Shown: in pieces, positions 1 to 9,152 of the stretch
Layout: every line of letters begins with the position of its first letter
Numbering within the stretch: the stretch's first letter is position 1
Assembly: GCF_017352375.1 (NCBI RefSeq)
Contig: NZ_JAFEVR010000014.1
Location: 62,001 to 126,000, forward strand
Direction: 5' to 3'
From: Mycolicibacterium sp. S2-37
GTDB taxonomy: Bacteria; Actinomycetota; Actinomycetes; Mycobacteriales; Mycobacteriaceae
Length of the DNA stretch: 64,000 nucleotides
Position numbers and translations under genes: made by a program
The notes under the pieces: generated by a model
Told to the model about the DNA's origin: nothing
The model's input: only the letters and a program-made list of their open reading frames with translations
The model's database searches: none

Positions 1-1
1 G

Positions 2-445
2 GACCTGCTCTTGGTCACGGTCCTCAAGGGTGCGGTCATGTTCGTCACCGACCTGGCGCGGTCCATTCCGCTGCCCACCCAGCTCGAGTTCATGGCCGTC
101 AGCTCCTACGGCTCCTCGACGTCGTCGTCGGGCGTGGTGCGCATCCTCAAGGACCTCGACCGCGACATCAACGACCGTGACGTGCTGATCGTCGAGGACA
201 TCGTCGACTCCGGTCTGACGCTGTCGTGGCTGCTGCGCAACCTGGCGCAGCGCCGGCCGCGGTCGCTGCGAGTGTGCACGCTGTTGCGCAAACCCGACGC
301 GGTACGCGCCGACGTCGACATCAGCTACGTCGGCTTCGACATCCCCAACGAGTTCGTGGTCGGCTACGGCCTCGACTACGCCGAGCGCTACCGCGACCTG
401 CCCTTCATCGGCACCCTCGAACCGAGGGTCTACACCCACGAGTGA
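2..445 (+). CDS. hpt: Hypoxanthine(-guanine) phosphoribosyltransferase, C-terminal part
   Basis: Purine salvage enzyme joining hypoxanthine or guanine to PRPP in the cytoplasm. Only the last 147 residues are in the window; the start lies to the left. The PRPP-binding motif is visible as VLIVEDIVDSGLT, and the C-terminal YGLDYAERYRDLPFIG block is typical of the type I phosphoribosyltransferase family. An internal TTG at 11 is not the true start because the frame is open to the window edge. A strong hairpin follows the stop. In mycobacteria hpt neighbours lpqG and tilS, which fits the lpqG found at 2757-3491. Confidence 0.93.
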   Translation, partial: DLLLVTVLKGAVMFVTDLARSIPLPTQLEFMAVSSYGSSTSSSGVVRILKDLDRDINDRDVLIVEDIVDSGLTLSWLLRNLAQRRPRSLRVCTLLRKPDAVRADVDISYVGFDIPNEFVVGYGLDYAERYRDLPFIGTLEPRVYTHE

Positions 446-450
446 CTCCC

Positions 451-484
451 CTTCTGCGCCCAAACGAACGTTCGGGCGCAGAAG
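451..484 (+). terminator. Perfect inverted repeat after hpt
   Basis: CTTCTGCGCCC (451-461) and GGGCGCAGAAG (474-484) form a perfect 11-bp stem around a 12-nt loop, six nt after the hpt stop. No U-run follows, as is common for GC-rich mycobacterial terminators. It probably separates hpt from the molybdopterin gene starting at 532. Confidence 0.6.
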
Positions 485-531
485 TGCGAGTAGTTCGCGC
501 CAGAACGTCGATCTCGGCGGAAGATGAGACC

Positions 532-2760
532 ATGACCGGCACCGCGCTGCGCATCTGTCCGTTCTGCGAGGCAACCTGTGGGCTCACGCTGACGATCGAC
601 GACGGCCGGGTGACCGGTGCGCGCGGCGACCGCGACGACGTGTTCAGCGCCGGCTATCTGTGTCCGAAAGGCGCCAGCCTGCCCGAGCTGGACAACGACC
701 CCGACCGGCTGACCGGCCCGCTGATCCGCCGCGACGGCGAACTGGTCGAGGTCAGCTGGGCCGAGGCGTTCGCCGCGGTGGCCGACGGTCTCGGCGCCGC
801 GGTACGCGATCACGGCGGGCCGTCGGTGGCGGTGTACTTCGGCAACCCCAACGCCCACACCATCGCCGGCGCGCTGTACGTACCGCTGATCGTCCGTGCG
901 CTGGGGACCCGGCAGGTGTACTCGGCGAGCACGCTCGACCAGATGCCCAAACACGTCTCCATCGGCCACCTCTTCGGCAATCCGATCGCCTTCCCGGTGC
1001 CGGACCTCGATCGCACCGACCACCTCGTGATCATCGGTGCCAACCCGCTGGTGTCCAACGGAAGTGTGGCCACCGCAGCCGATTTCGGCGGCAAGCTCAA
1101 GGCGCTGCGCCTGCGCGGCGGCCGGCTGACGGTGATCGACCCGGCCCGCACCCGGACCGCGCAGCTGGCCGACCGGCATGTGGCGCCGCGTCCGGGCACC
1201 GATGCGGCGCTGCTGTTCGCCGTGGTGCACACGCTGTTCGACGAGGATCTCGTCGATCCGCGGCTCGGGGGGATCGCCGACCACGTCGACGGTGTCGAGG
1301 CCGTGCGTGCGCTGGCCGCCGACTTCGCCCCGGAGGTCGTCGCCGGACACTGCGGCGTCGAGGCCGCCGAGATCCGCGCGCTGGCCCGCGAGGTCGCCAC
1401 GGCGCCGTCGGCCGCCGTGTATGGCCGCATCGGCACCTCGACCGTCGAATTCGGCACGCTGGCAAGCTGGTTGGTCGACGTCGTCAACATCCTCACCGGC
1501 AACCTCGACCGGCCCGGCGGGGTGATGTTCCCGGCATCCCCGGTGGCGCCCGCGCCCCGGCCGCACCGGCCCGGCCGCGGCTTCAGGACCGGCCGCTGGC
1601 ACAGCCGGGTGTCCGGCTACGCCGAGGCGCTCGGCGAACTGCCCGCCGCGGCGCTCGCGGAGGAGATCACCACCCGAGGTGACGGCCGGGTCAGGGCGCT
1701 GGTCACCGTCGCAGGCAATCCGGTGCTGTCCGCGCCGGACGGGGAGGGGCTCAGCCGCGCGCTCGACGGCCTCGACTTCATGCTGAGCATCGATCCGTAT
1801 CTGAACGAGACCACGCGGCACGCCGACGTGATCCTGCCGCCCCCACCTCCTTCGCGCACAGCGCATTTCGACGTGGCGCTCAACAACGTCGCGGTGCGCA
1901 ACACCGCCCGCTACTCACCGCCTCCGCTACCGCTGGAACCCGGACGGCCCAGCGAGTCGGAGATCCTCGCCCGCATTGCGCTGATGCTCTACGGCCTCGG
2001 AGCCGACGGTGACGTCGCACTGGTCGACGACCAGGTGATCGCGACGACGCTGACCAAGGAGACCGCCGACCCCGACTCACCGGTCGCCGGGCGGCCGGTC
2101 GAGGAACTCACGGCGATGCTGCCCACGGGCCCCGGCTACGAGCGGCGCCTCGACATGATGCTGCGGCTGGGAAGCTACGGCGACGCGTTCGGCGCCCGCC
2201 CCGGTGGGCTGACTCTTCAGCTGCTCAAGGACAACCCGCACGGTATCGACCTGGGGGAGTTGCGCCCACGGTTGCTCGAGGTGCTGCGCACACCGTCGGG
2301 CAAGGTGGAGCTCGCACCTGCGCCGTTCGTCGACGACGTCGTTCGCCTACGTGATTCGCTGGACCGCAGGGCGCAGCCGTACGTGCTCATCGGCCGCAGG
2401 CATCTGCGCTCCAACAACAGCTGGATGCACAACCTGCCCGCTTTGGCCGGCGGCACCAACCGGTGCACGCTGCAGATCCACCCCGACGACGCCGCCGAAC
2501 TCGGCCTGCGTGACACCGCGGTGGTCAAGGGGCCCGGCGGTGCGCTCGAAGCGCCGGTCGAGGTCACCGACGGCATCCGTCGCGGGGTGGTCTCGCTGCC
2601 GCACGGGTGGGGTCACGACGTCGGCGGCATCCGGCTGACGGTGGCGTCAGGACGCCCCGGCGTCAACGTCAACCAGCTCAACGACGGTGCGACCCTTGAC
2701 ATTCCGTCGGGTACCGCGGTGCTCAACGGCATCCCGGTGGAGATCGCCCCCGCGGGTTAG
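532..2760 (+). CDS. Molybdopterin-dependent oxidoreductase (4Fe-4S, DMSO reductase superfamily)
   Basis: A 742-residue catalytic subunit of the molybdopterin oxidoreductase family (formate dehydrogenase / assimilatory nitrate reductase type). The N-terminus carries the [4Fe-4S] motif CPFCEATC, with a fourth Cys in YLCPKGAS. A molydopterin-binding core (YFGNPNAH, VIIGANP, TVIDPARTRTAQLADRHV) and a C-terminal molydopterin dinucleotide-binding domain (RRHLRSNNSWMHNL) follow. Start chosen at ATG 532 behind GGCGGAAG; the frame is open farther upstream, but that part runs through hpt in another frame. No partner electron-transfer subunit is adjacent, so the substrate cannot be assigned. The stop overlaps the convergent lpqG stop by 4 nt. 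No Sec or Tat signal is seen, so it is probably cytoplasmic. Confidence 0.85.
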   Translation: MTGTALRICPFCEATCGLTLTIDDGRVTGARGDRDDVFSAGYLCPKGASLPELDNDPDRLTGPLIRRDGELVEVSWAEAFAAVADGLGAAVRDHGGPSVAVYFGNPNAHTIAGALYVPLIVRALGTRQVYSASTLDQMPKHVSIGHLFGNPIAFPVPDLDRTDHLVIIGANPLVSNGSVATAADFGGKLKALRLRGGRLTVIDPARTRTAQLADRHVAPRPGTDAALLFAVVHTLFDEDLVDPRLGGIADHVDGVEAVRALAADFAPEVVAGHCGVEAAEIRALAREVATAPSAAVYGRIGTSTVEFGTLASWLVDVVNILTGNLDRPGGVMFPASPVAPAPRPHRPGRGFRTGRWHSRVSGYAEALGELPAAALAEEITTRGDGRVRALVTVAGNPVLSAPDGEGLSRALDGLDFMLSIDPYLNETTRHADVILPPPPPSRTAHFDVALNNVAVRNTARYSPPPLPLEPGRPSESEILARIALMLYGLGADGDVALVDDQVIATTLTKETADPDSPVAGRPVEELTAMLPTGPGYERRLDMMLRLGSYGDAFGARPGGLTLQLLKDNPHGIDLGELRPRLLEVLRTPSGKVELAPAPFVDDVVRLRDSLDRRAQPYVLIGRRHLRSNNSWMHNLPALAGGTNRCTLQIHPDDAAELGLRDTAVVKGPGGALEAPVEVTDGIRRGVVSLPHGWGHDVGGIRLTVASGRPGVNVNQLNDGATLDIPSGTAVLNGIPVEIAPAG

Positions 2761-3491
2761 TCGAGCTCCCAGATCACCGTCACGTTGAAACCGACGGTCT
2801 GCCGGCCCGGCTCGAGCGGGACGGCCATCGCCGCCTCGGCGCCGCGCATCGGCATGGGCTGCGGTGGCGGCATCGAACCGGAGGACTCCGAGATGGACAC
2901 GACCTTGCCCAGATCCAGACCCGAGAGCTCGGCGTACTGCTCAGCACGGCTCTTGGCGTCTTCGAACGCCCGTGCGCGGGCGTCGCGGATCAACTGCGAA
3001 TCGTCCTCGATGGAGTAGTCGATCGAGTTGATGCGGGTGGAGTCGCCGCCGGAGCTGACGATCAGCGCCAGCGCCTGCGACGCCGCGCTGACATCGCGAA
3101 TCTTGACGTCGATGGTGTTGCTGGCGCGATACCCGATGATCGCGGTGCCGTCCGCCCCGAACTGCGGTTGCAGGCTGACCTGCGTGGTGTTGATGTCCTT
3201 GCGGTCGATGCCGGCGTCGACCAGGGCGGTAATCACGGCCTGCTGACGTTCGCTGGACTGGTTCATCGCGCCGGTCACGTCGGCGGCGATGGCTTCCATC
3301 CCGACGTTCGCGGTGAGCGTGTCCGGGGTGCCCTGCACCTGACCCTCGCCGACGACGGTGACCTGGCGGGTGCCCTCCGGCGTCCCCGGCGTGGGGCCGG
3401 AGTTGGCGTCGCACGCGGAGACGCCGGCGACCGCAAGCGTGGCCGCGACGAGGGGGAGCAACCGGGTCTTCGCGAACGCTGCGATCGGCAT
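2757..3491 (-). CDS. lpqG: SIMPL-domain lipoprotein LpqG
   Basis: A 244-residue exported lipoprotein with the SIMPL (DUF541) fold. A signal peptide ends in the lipobox VAGVSAC, followed by a short linker and the SIMPL domain (QVTVVGEGQVQGTPDTLTANVGMEA near its start, given here only as a marker of fold). The function of this family in mycobacteria is unknown; the name follows its position beside hpt, where M. tuberculosis has lpqG. ATG 3491 is preferred over GTG 3500 because TAGGGT at 3504-3499 lies 7 nt before it, a leaderless arrangement. Ends convergent with the molybdopterin gene. Confidence 0.85.
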   Translation of the reverse strand: MPIAAFAKTRLLPLVAATLAVAGVSACDANSGPTPGTPEGTRQVTVVGEGQVQGTPDTLTANVGMEAIAADVTGAMNQSSERQQAVITALVDAGIDRKDINTTQVSLQPQFGADGTAIIGYRASNTIDVKIRDVSAASQALALIVSSGGDSTRINSIDYSIEDDSQLIRDARARAFEDAKSRAEQYAELSGLDLGKVVSISESSGSMPPPQPMPMRGAEAAMAVPLEPGRQTVGFNVTVIWELD

Positions 3492-3498
3492 GTACCGC

Positions 3499-3504
3499 AC
3501 CCTA
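3499..3504 (-). promoter_or_regulatory. -10 element of lpqG (leaderless)
   Basis: TAGGGT on the minus strand, 7 nt before ATG 3491. It fits the TANNNT -10 consensus, so transcription would begin at the start codon. This decides against the upstream GTG. Confidence 0.5.
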
Positions 3505-3506
3505 CG

Positions 3507-4523
3507 TCAGGGCGTGACCAGGATCTTGCAGTGTTCGTCCGGACGCGACAGCGCGTCGAATGCGGCCCCGACACCGTCCAGGCCGACCTCGCCGGTGATC
3601 AGCGGTGCCACGTCGATGGCGCCGTCGGCGATGGCGCGCAGGGACTCGGCGAATTCGTTTGGGGTGTAGGCGAAGACGAACTGGACGGTCAGCTCCTTGG
3701 CCGTTCCGTAGAACGGCAGCACGGTATCGGGTTCCATGCACACGCCCGCGACGACGATGCGGCTTCCGGCCGGCGCGCGCCGCAGCACGTCGCCGAGGAT
3801 GCCGCGCACCCCGACGGCCTCGAACACCACCGCGGGTGCGACGGCGTGGAAAGGTGAGCGTTGCGCCGGGTCGACGGTCTCGTGGGCGCCCATCGTCTCG
3901 GCGAGCAGACGGCGCGCCTGCGAGAAGTCGGCGGCCACGATGTGTTCGATCCCGCGGTGGCGCAGCGCGGCGACGATCGCGATGCCGATGGGCCCACAGC
4001 CGAGCACCAGCGCCTTCTCGCCCGGCGCGATCGCCGACCTGTTCACCGCGTGCAGCCCGACGGCCATCGGTTCGGTCAGCGCCGCATACCGCGGATCGAG
4101 CCCGGCCGGGACGGGCATCAGCAATGGTGCCGAAAGCACCATGCGTTCGGCGTAGCCGCCGATCACGGTGTTGGAGTAGACGATCGGTGTCACCCCGGTC
4201 GCGGAGAGCAGGACCGGGATGGACGTCACGATGGTGCCCGAGGCGGGTGCATCGGTGTCCGGCCCCGCCTCGAGGACCTCGGCGGAGAACTCGTGGCCCA
4301 TGAACACGTCGCCGGACAGGTCAACGCCGCCGCCCATGTCCGCCATCCCCTCCATCTGCGCTCCGGCGGCCAGGACGTCGGCGCCGTGGCTGGCGAAGTG
4401 CAGATCCGATCCACAGATGCCGCAGGCTCTGACCGCGACGAGCACCTCGCCGGGTCCGGGCACCGGCTCCGGCGCGTCCTCGCGCAGCACCATCCGGCCG
4501 TCGCGCAGCACCGCGGCCCGCAT
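3507..4523 (-). CDS. Zinc-dependent alcohol dehydrogenase (MDR family)
   Basis: A 338-residue medium-chain dehydrogenase/reductase. The catalytic zinc site is visible as CGICGSDLHF near residue 38 and GHEF near 75. The Rossmann motif is VLGCGPIGIAIVAAL. The structural-zinc four-Cys lobe is not present: the loop after HFASHGADVL has no Cys cluster, so it is probably a one-zinc member. Its ATG overlaps the flavin monooxygenase stop by one base (ATGA arrangement at 4523), so it is the last gene of the ephA-monooxygenase-dehydrogenase run. Together they could oxidise and open an epoxide or terpenoid-like substrate and then oxidise the alcohol (inference). Substrate unknown. Confidence 0.88.
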   Translation of the reverse strand: MRAAVLRDGRMVLREDAPEPVPGPGEVLVAVRACGICGSDLHFASHGADVLAAGAQMEGMADMGGGVDLSGDVFMGHEFSAEVLEAGPDTDAPASGTIVTSIPVLLSATGVTPIVYSNTVIGGYAERMVLSAPLLMPVPAGLDPRYAALTEPMAVGLHAVNRSAIAPGEKALVLGCGPIGIAIVAALRHRGIEHIVAADFSQARRLLAETMGAHETVDPAQRSPFHAVAPAVVFEAVGVRGILGDVLRRAPAGSRIVVAGVCMEPDTVLPFYGTAKELTVQFVFAYTPNEFAESLRAIADGAIDVAPLITGEVGLDGVGAAFDALSRPDEHCKILVTP

Positions 4524-5710
4524 CAGCGCCCGTCCCTGGCCACTTCGTCGGTGTGTTCGGTGATGGCCTTGACGATGGCGTCGCCCGCACGGCCGAGTAA
4601 CTGGTCGCGCATCCCCTTCGCCCAGTCGTGCGATGACCGGGATGCGGCGAGCTGACCCTTGAAGTGCGGCATGACTTTTCGAGCGAACAGGTCGTAGGAG
4701 TGATACGTCGCCTCCGGGGAGGCCCAGTCGTGTCCGAGCAGCAGCAGGGTGCCGAACCCGCCCGAGGTCTCCAGCAGGTCCTCGATGTGGGCGATGGCGT
4801 CGTCGGGCGTGCCGATGCAGCAGTTGCCCTGCGCGGCGTAGTCGGCGACGAACTCGCGCGGGGATTTCTCGCCCTCGACGCTGTTGGACAGCGGCACGAA
4901 CCCGGCGGCGCCGAAGTAGGCGGCGAAATCGGCCAGCCCGTAGGTGCAGTCGTCGATGGCCTGGTCGCGGGTGTCGGACAGATGCATGATCGTCAGCACC
5001 CGCCAGTCGCCCCGGTCGGGCTCCGGCCGGCCGGACTTGGCGGCCTGGTCGACGACCACCTGCCAGGTCGACTCCAGTGCGGCGTAGCCGCCCGGAACCG
5101 ACATCGACAGTGACAGCAGGGAGGTGCCCATCGCGCCGGCCAGCCGTGGACCCGACGGCGAGATCATCGCCGCGGTCGAGATCTCCGGATACGGCCAGGT
5201 GTAGGGCCGCACGTGCAGTTGTGCGTCGCGCAGGGTGAACCAGTCGGTCTCCCGGGTGATGCGCTCCCCGGGCTCGGCGCGGAACAGCGCGAGGATCGCC
5301 TCGAGCGACTCCTGCATCATCGGGCGCTGTGCGACGGGGTCGATGCCCATCATGTACGCATCCGACGGCAGGGCGCCCGGGCCGGTGCCGAAGATGACGC
5401 GGCCACGGGTCAGGTGGTCGAGCAGCACCCAGCGGTCGGCGACCATCAGCGGATGGTGGTAGGGCAGCGACACCACGCCGGTGCCCAGGCGGATGTGCTT
5501 GGTGCGTTCGGCGACGGCGGCGATGAACACCTCGGGGCAGGCGATCAGCTCGTATCCGCCGGAGTGGTGTTCGCCGAACCACGCCTCGTCGAATCCGAGC
5601 CGGTCCAGTCGCACGGTGCGCTCGAGGTCGTACTCCAGTGCCACCGTCGGCGATTGGCCGACGGGGTGGAAGGGCGTGATGAAGACGCCGAAGTTCAGCG
5701 GGCGGTTCAT
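4523..5710 (-). CDS. LLM-class flavin-dependent monooxygenase (Rv3618-like)
   Basis: A 395-residue bacterial luciferase-like (TIM barrel) oxidoreductase, with the family blocks FDEAWFGEHHSGG, IRLGTGVVSLPYHHPL and GRVIFGTGPGALPSDA. The closest named families are the limonene 1,2-monooxygenase and alkanal monooxygenase types; the actual substrate is not readable from sequence. Start ATG 5708-5710 directly abuts the ephA stop, so translation is probably coupled. In M. tuberculosis the Rv3617 (ephA)-Rv3618 pair has the same order. A monooxygenase that makes epoxides beside an epoxide hydrolase is a plausible functional pair. Confidence 0.88.
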   Translation of the reverse strand: MNRPLNFGVFITPFHPVGQSPTVALEYDLERTVRLDRLGFDEAWFGEHHSGGYELIACPEVFIAAVAERTKHIRLGTGVVSLPYHHPLMVADRWVLLDHLTRGRVIFGTGPGALPSDAYMMGIDPVAQRPMMQESLEAILALFRAEPGERITRETDWFTLRDAQLHVRPYTWPYPEISTAAMISPSGPRLAGAMGTSLLSLSMSVPGGYAALESTWQVVVDQAAKSGRPEPDRGDWRVLTIMHLSDTRDQAIDDCTYGLADFAAYFGAAGFVPLSNSVEGEKSPREFVADYAAQGNCCIGTPDDAIAHIEDLLETSGGFGTLLLLGHDWASPEATYHSYDLFARKVMPHFKGQLAASRSSHDWAKGMRDQLLGRAGDAIVKAITEHTDEVARDGR

Positions 5711-6604
5711 TCAGTGCTCCAATCGGTCGAGGAAGTCCAGCAGTGCGGCGTTGACCTCGTCTGGCCGTTCCTGCTGGAGCCAGTGCCCGGCGCCGTCGAT
5801 CATCAACTCGGCGTAGGGCCCGACGACCACCTCGCGGGCCCGCTGGGGTTGCATCGTCGGCCCCACCGGGTCGGCCGTCCCGCCGACGAACAGGGCGGGC
5901 ACCTCGATGCGCGCATCGGCGAGCTGCGGCGTCGTCTCCCAGTTGCGGTCGTAGTTGCGGTACCAGTTCAGTGCGCCGGTGAAACCGGTCCGGCTGAACT
6001 CGGTCACGTAGTGGTCGAACTCGGCGGCGCTGATCCAGGCCGGCAGATCGGCGGGGCCGGTCAGCAGGCCGGCGAACATGCCGCTCATCGTGGCCGACAC
6101 GTCGGCGGCCAGCTCGGCGTCGGCACGGCCGGGTTCCTGGAAGCGCAGCATGTAGAAGTCCTCGTCGAACTTCTGCCGCCAGCGTTCGGTGGGGCGCGAG
6201 CGCGCCCGCGGGATCGGTGGGACGCTCAGGCCCGCCACGGCACGGACGCGGTCGGGATGCAGCAGGGCGGTGTGCCACCCGACCATGGCGCCCCAGTCGT
6301 GACCGATGAACACAGCCTGCTGCGCGCCGGCGTCGTCGAGCAGTCCGACGAGGTCACCGGTGAGGGCGTGGATGTCGTAGTCCTCGACGGCCTCGGGCCG
6401 ATCCGAGCCGCCGTAGCCCCGCTGGTCGGGAGCCAGCACCCGGAAGCCGGCGCCGGCCAGGACCGGAATCTGGTGTCGCCAGGAGTAGGCCAGTTCCGGA
6501 AACCCGTGGGCCAGGACCACCAGCGGTGCGTCGCGGTCGCCGGCGTCGATGACGCGCAACCGCACCCCGTTGGTTTCGACTAACCGTTCGGTCGACGTCG
6601 CCAC
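5711..6604 (-). CDS. ephA: Epoxide hydrolase EphA
   Basis: A 297-residue alpha/beta-hydrolase of the epoxide hydrolase group. It has the oxyanion motif HGFPE, the nucleophile elbow GHDWGA with Asp as nucleophile, and the late His in DGAGHWLQQE. The Tyr pair that activates the epoxide can be matched to the cap region (NWYRNYDRNW). GTG 6604 is chosen because it yields an N-terminus of the usual length (ATSTERLVETNGVRLRV); the frame is open up to 6682. First gene of the three-gene minus-strand set. Confidence 0.9.
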   Translation of the reverse strand: MATSTERLVETNGVRLRVIDAGDRDAPLVVLAHGFPELAYSWRHQIPVLAGAGFRVLAPDQRGYGGSDRPEAVEDYDIHALTGDLVGLLDDAGAQQAVFIGHDWGAMVGWHTALLHPDRVRAVAGLSVPPIPRARSRPTERWRQKFDEDFYMLRFQEPGRADAELAADVSATMSGMFAGLLTGPADLPAWISAAEFDHYVTEFSRTGFTGALNWYRNYDRNWETTPQLADARIEVPALFVGGTADPVGPTMQPQRAREVVVGPYAELMIDGAGHWLQQERPDEVNAALLDFLDRLEH

Positions 6605-6713
6605 GCCCTCATGCAAGCACAGCGCACCACCGGTGCGGAAGGGTCTGGTCACAGATGTAGCCACTATGGCGTGGCCGCACACTCAGCGCCCGACCGTCGG
6701 GAACTGACTAACG

Positions 6714-6741
6714 TTGGTCTAGCGGTAACCTGAACTATCTT
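6714..6741 (+). promoter_or_regulatory. Possible ftsH promoter
   Basis: TTGGTC (6714-6719) and TATCTT (6736-6741) with a 16-nt spacer lie about 70 nt before the ftsH ATG in the 204-nt gap shared with ephA. Weak match to SigA consensus; nothing else in this gap is convincing. Confidence 0.3.
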
Positions 6742-6808
6742 CAGAGCGCGTATCGGAAGGACGGGGCCGTCGGGCTGTGATCGGAGCCCACCGCCGGCCT
6801 GAAAAAAT

Positions 6809-9130
6809 ATGAACCGGAAAAATGTGATCCGCACGCTGGTCGTGGTCGCGGTCGTGCTGCTGCTGGGCTGGTCGTTCTTCTATTTCAGCGACGACACCCG
6901 CGGATACAAGCCCGTCGACACCTCGGTGGCGATAGCGCAGATCAACGGCGACAACGTCAACAGCGCGCAGATCGACGATCGGGAACAGCAACTTCGGCTG
7001 GATCTCAAAGACGGCAACGGCGACACCGAGAACAGCAACAAGATCATCACGAAGTACCCGACCGGGTACGCCGTCCCGCTGTTCGAATCGCTGAGCGCCA
7101 AGGGCTCGAAAATCAATACCGTCGTCAATCAGGGCAGCGTGCTCGGCTCCCTGCTGATCTACATGCTCCCGCTGCTGTTGCTGGTCGGCCTGTTCGTGAT
7201 GTTCTCCCGCATGCAGTCCGGCGGCCGGATGGGCTTCGGTTTCGGCAAGTCCAAAGCCAAGCAGCTCTCCAAGGACATGCCCAAGACGACGTTCGCCGAT
7301 GTCGCCGGGGTGGATGAGGCCGTCGAAGAGCTCTACGAGATCAAGGACTTCCTGCAGAATCCGACGCGCTACCAGGCGCTCGGCGCGAAGATCCCCAAGG
7401 GTGTGCTGCTCTACGGCCCGCCCGGCACCGGTAAGACGCTGCTGGCCCGCGCCGTCGCGGGTGAGGCCGGCGTCCCGTTCTTCACCATCTCCGGCTCCGA
7501 CTTCGTGGAGATGTTCGTCGGCGTCGGCGCCTCCCGCGTGCGGGACCTGTTCGAACAGGCCAAACAGAACAGCCCCTGCATCATCTTCGTCGACGAGATC
7601 GACGCGGTCGGCCGCCAGCGCGGTGCCGGCCTCGGCGGCGGGCACGACGAACGTGAGCAGACGCTCAACCAGCTGCTCGTCGAGATGGACGGCTTCGGCG
7701 ACCGCCAGGGCGTCATCCTCATCGCCGCCACCAACCGGCCCGACATCCTCGACCCCGCCCTGCTGCGCCCCGGTCGATTCGACCGCCAGATCCCGGTCAC
7801 CAGCCCGGACATCGCCGGCCGGCGCGCGGTGCTCAAGGTGCACTCGGCGGGCAAGCCGATGGCCGACGACGCCGACCTCGACGGGCTGGCGAAACGCACC
7901 GTCGGCATGTCCGGCGCCGATCTGGCCAACGTGATCAACGAGGCTGCGCTGCTGACCGCCCGCGAGAACGGCACGGTCATCACCGGCCTGGCGCTCGAGG
8001 AGGCCGTCGACCGCGTGGTGGGCGGCCCCCGCCGCAAGAGCCGCATCATCAGCGAGCACGAGAAGAAGATCACCGCCTACCACGAAGGCGGTCACACCCT
8101 GGCCGCGTGGGCGATGCCCGACATCGAGCCGATCTACAAGGTGACGATCCTGGCCCGGGGCCGCACCGGCGGCCACGCCGTCGCCGTCCCCGAGGACGAC
8201 AAGGGTCTGATGACCCGCTCGGAGATGATCGCCCGGCTGGTCTTCGCGATGGGCGGGCGCGCCGCCGAGGAGCTCGTGTTCCGCGAGCCCACCACCGGCG
8301 CGGTCTCCGACATCCAGCAGGCCACCAAGATCGCCCGCGCGATGGTCACCGAATACGGCATGAGCAGCAAGCTGGGCGCGGTGCGTTACGGCACCGAACA
8401 CGGCGACCCGTTCCTCGGCCGCTCGATGGGCGTCCAGGCCGACTACAGCCACGAGGTCGCCCAGATCATCGACGACGAGGTGCGCAAGCTCATCGAGGCC
8501 GCGCACACCGAAGCGTGGGAGATCCTGACCGAGTACCGCGACGTCCTGGACACCCTGGCCGGCGAACTGCTCGAGAAGGAGACGCTGCACCGCGTCGAGC
8601 TCGAGGCCATCTTCGGCGACGTCAAGAAACGGCCCCGGCTGACCATGTTCGACGACTTCGGTGGACGGGTGCCGTCCGACAAGCCGCCGATCAAGACACC
8701 CGGTGAGCTCGCGATCGAGCGGGGCGAGGAATGGCCGAAGCCGGTGCCCGAGCCCGCGTTCAAGGCTGCCATCGCGGCGGCGAGCAGGGCGGCCGAGGAG
8801 GCCGCGGCGCGGCAGAACGGCGCCAATGGCGCGAACGGCGCGAACGGCTCGAATGTGAACGGGGCCAACGGACATCCCAACGGCGCCACCCAACCCGACT
8901 ACGGAGCGCCCGCCGGTTGGCACGCGCCGGGCTGGCCGCCGCCACCGCCGCCGGGACAGCAGCAGGGCGGCTACTGGTATCCGCCACCGCCGCCCCCGCC
9001 CGGCTGGCAGGATCCGAACCAGCGGCCGCCGTATCAGCCGTACCCGCCGTATCCGCCGCAGGGCGCGCACCCGCAGCAGGGCGGTGACAACCGCTCCGAC
9101 GACCGGTCCAACCCACGCGAACAGCACTGA
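6809..9130 (+). CDS. ftsH: ATP-dependent zinc metalloprotease FtsH
   Basis: A 773-residue membrane-anchored AAA+ protease that degrades misfolded membrane and short-lived proteins. Two membrane segments (residues about 8-25 and 110-130) flank an extracytoplasmic domain. The AAA module shows Walker A GPPGTGKT (about 202-209), Walker B IIFVDEID and the second region of homology. The zinc site HEGGH is at about 426-430. The C-terminal 130 residues form an unusual low-complexity tail, first NGA repeats and then Pro/Gln/Tyr-rich runs, which goes beyond the typical bacterial FtsH length of about 650. ATG 6809 gives the expected N-terminal helix. The folate operon follows after 22 nt. Confidence 0.97.
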   Translation: MNRKNVIRTLVVVAVVLLLGWSFFYFSDDTRGYKPVDTSVAIAQINGDNVNSAQIDDREQQLRLDLKDGNGDTENSNKIITKYPTGYAVPLFESLSAKGSKINTVVNQGSVLGSLLIYMLPLLLLVGLFVMFSRMQSGGRMGFGFGKSKAKQLSKDMPKTTFADVAGVDEAVEELYEIKDFLQNPTRYQALGAKIPKGVLLYGPPGTGKTLLARAVAGEAGVPFFTISGSDFVEMFVGVGASRVRDLFEQAKQNSPCIIFVDEIDAVGRQRGAGLGGGHDEREQTLNQLLVEMDGFGDRQGVILIAATNRPDILDPALLRPGRFDRQIPVTSPDIAGRRAVLKVHSAGKPMADDADLDGLAKRTVGMSGADLANVINEAALLTARENGTVITGLALEEAVDRVVGGPRRKSRIISEHEKKITAYHEGGHTLAAWAMPDIEPIYKVTILARGRTGGHAVAVPEDDKGLMTRSEMIARLVFAMGGRAAEELVFREPTTGAVSDIQQATKIARAMVTEYGMSSKLGAVRYGTEHGDPFLGRSMGVQADYSHEVAQIIDDEVRKLIEAAHTEAWEILTEYRDVLDTLAGELLEKETLHRVELEAIFGDVKKRPRLTMFDDFGGRVPSDKPPIKTPGELAIERGEEWPKPVPEPAFKAAIAAASRAAEEAAARQNGANGANGANGSNVNGANGHPNGATQPDYGAPAGWHAPGWPPPPPPGQQQGGYWYPPPPPPPGWQDPNQRPPYQPYPPYPPQGAHPQQGGDNRSDDRSNPREQH

Positions 9131-9152
9131 CAACTTCACAAGGGAGGCCTCG

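Noticed and set aside
4524..6278. A large N-terminal extension of the alcohol dehydrogenase frame
   Set aside because: It is Arg/Pro-rich and runs across the monooxygenase and ephA in another frame.
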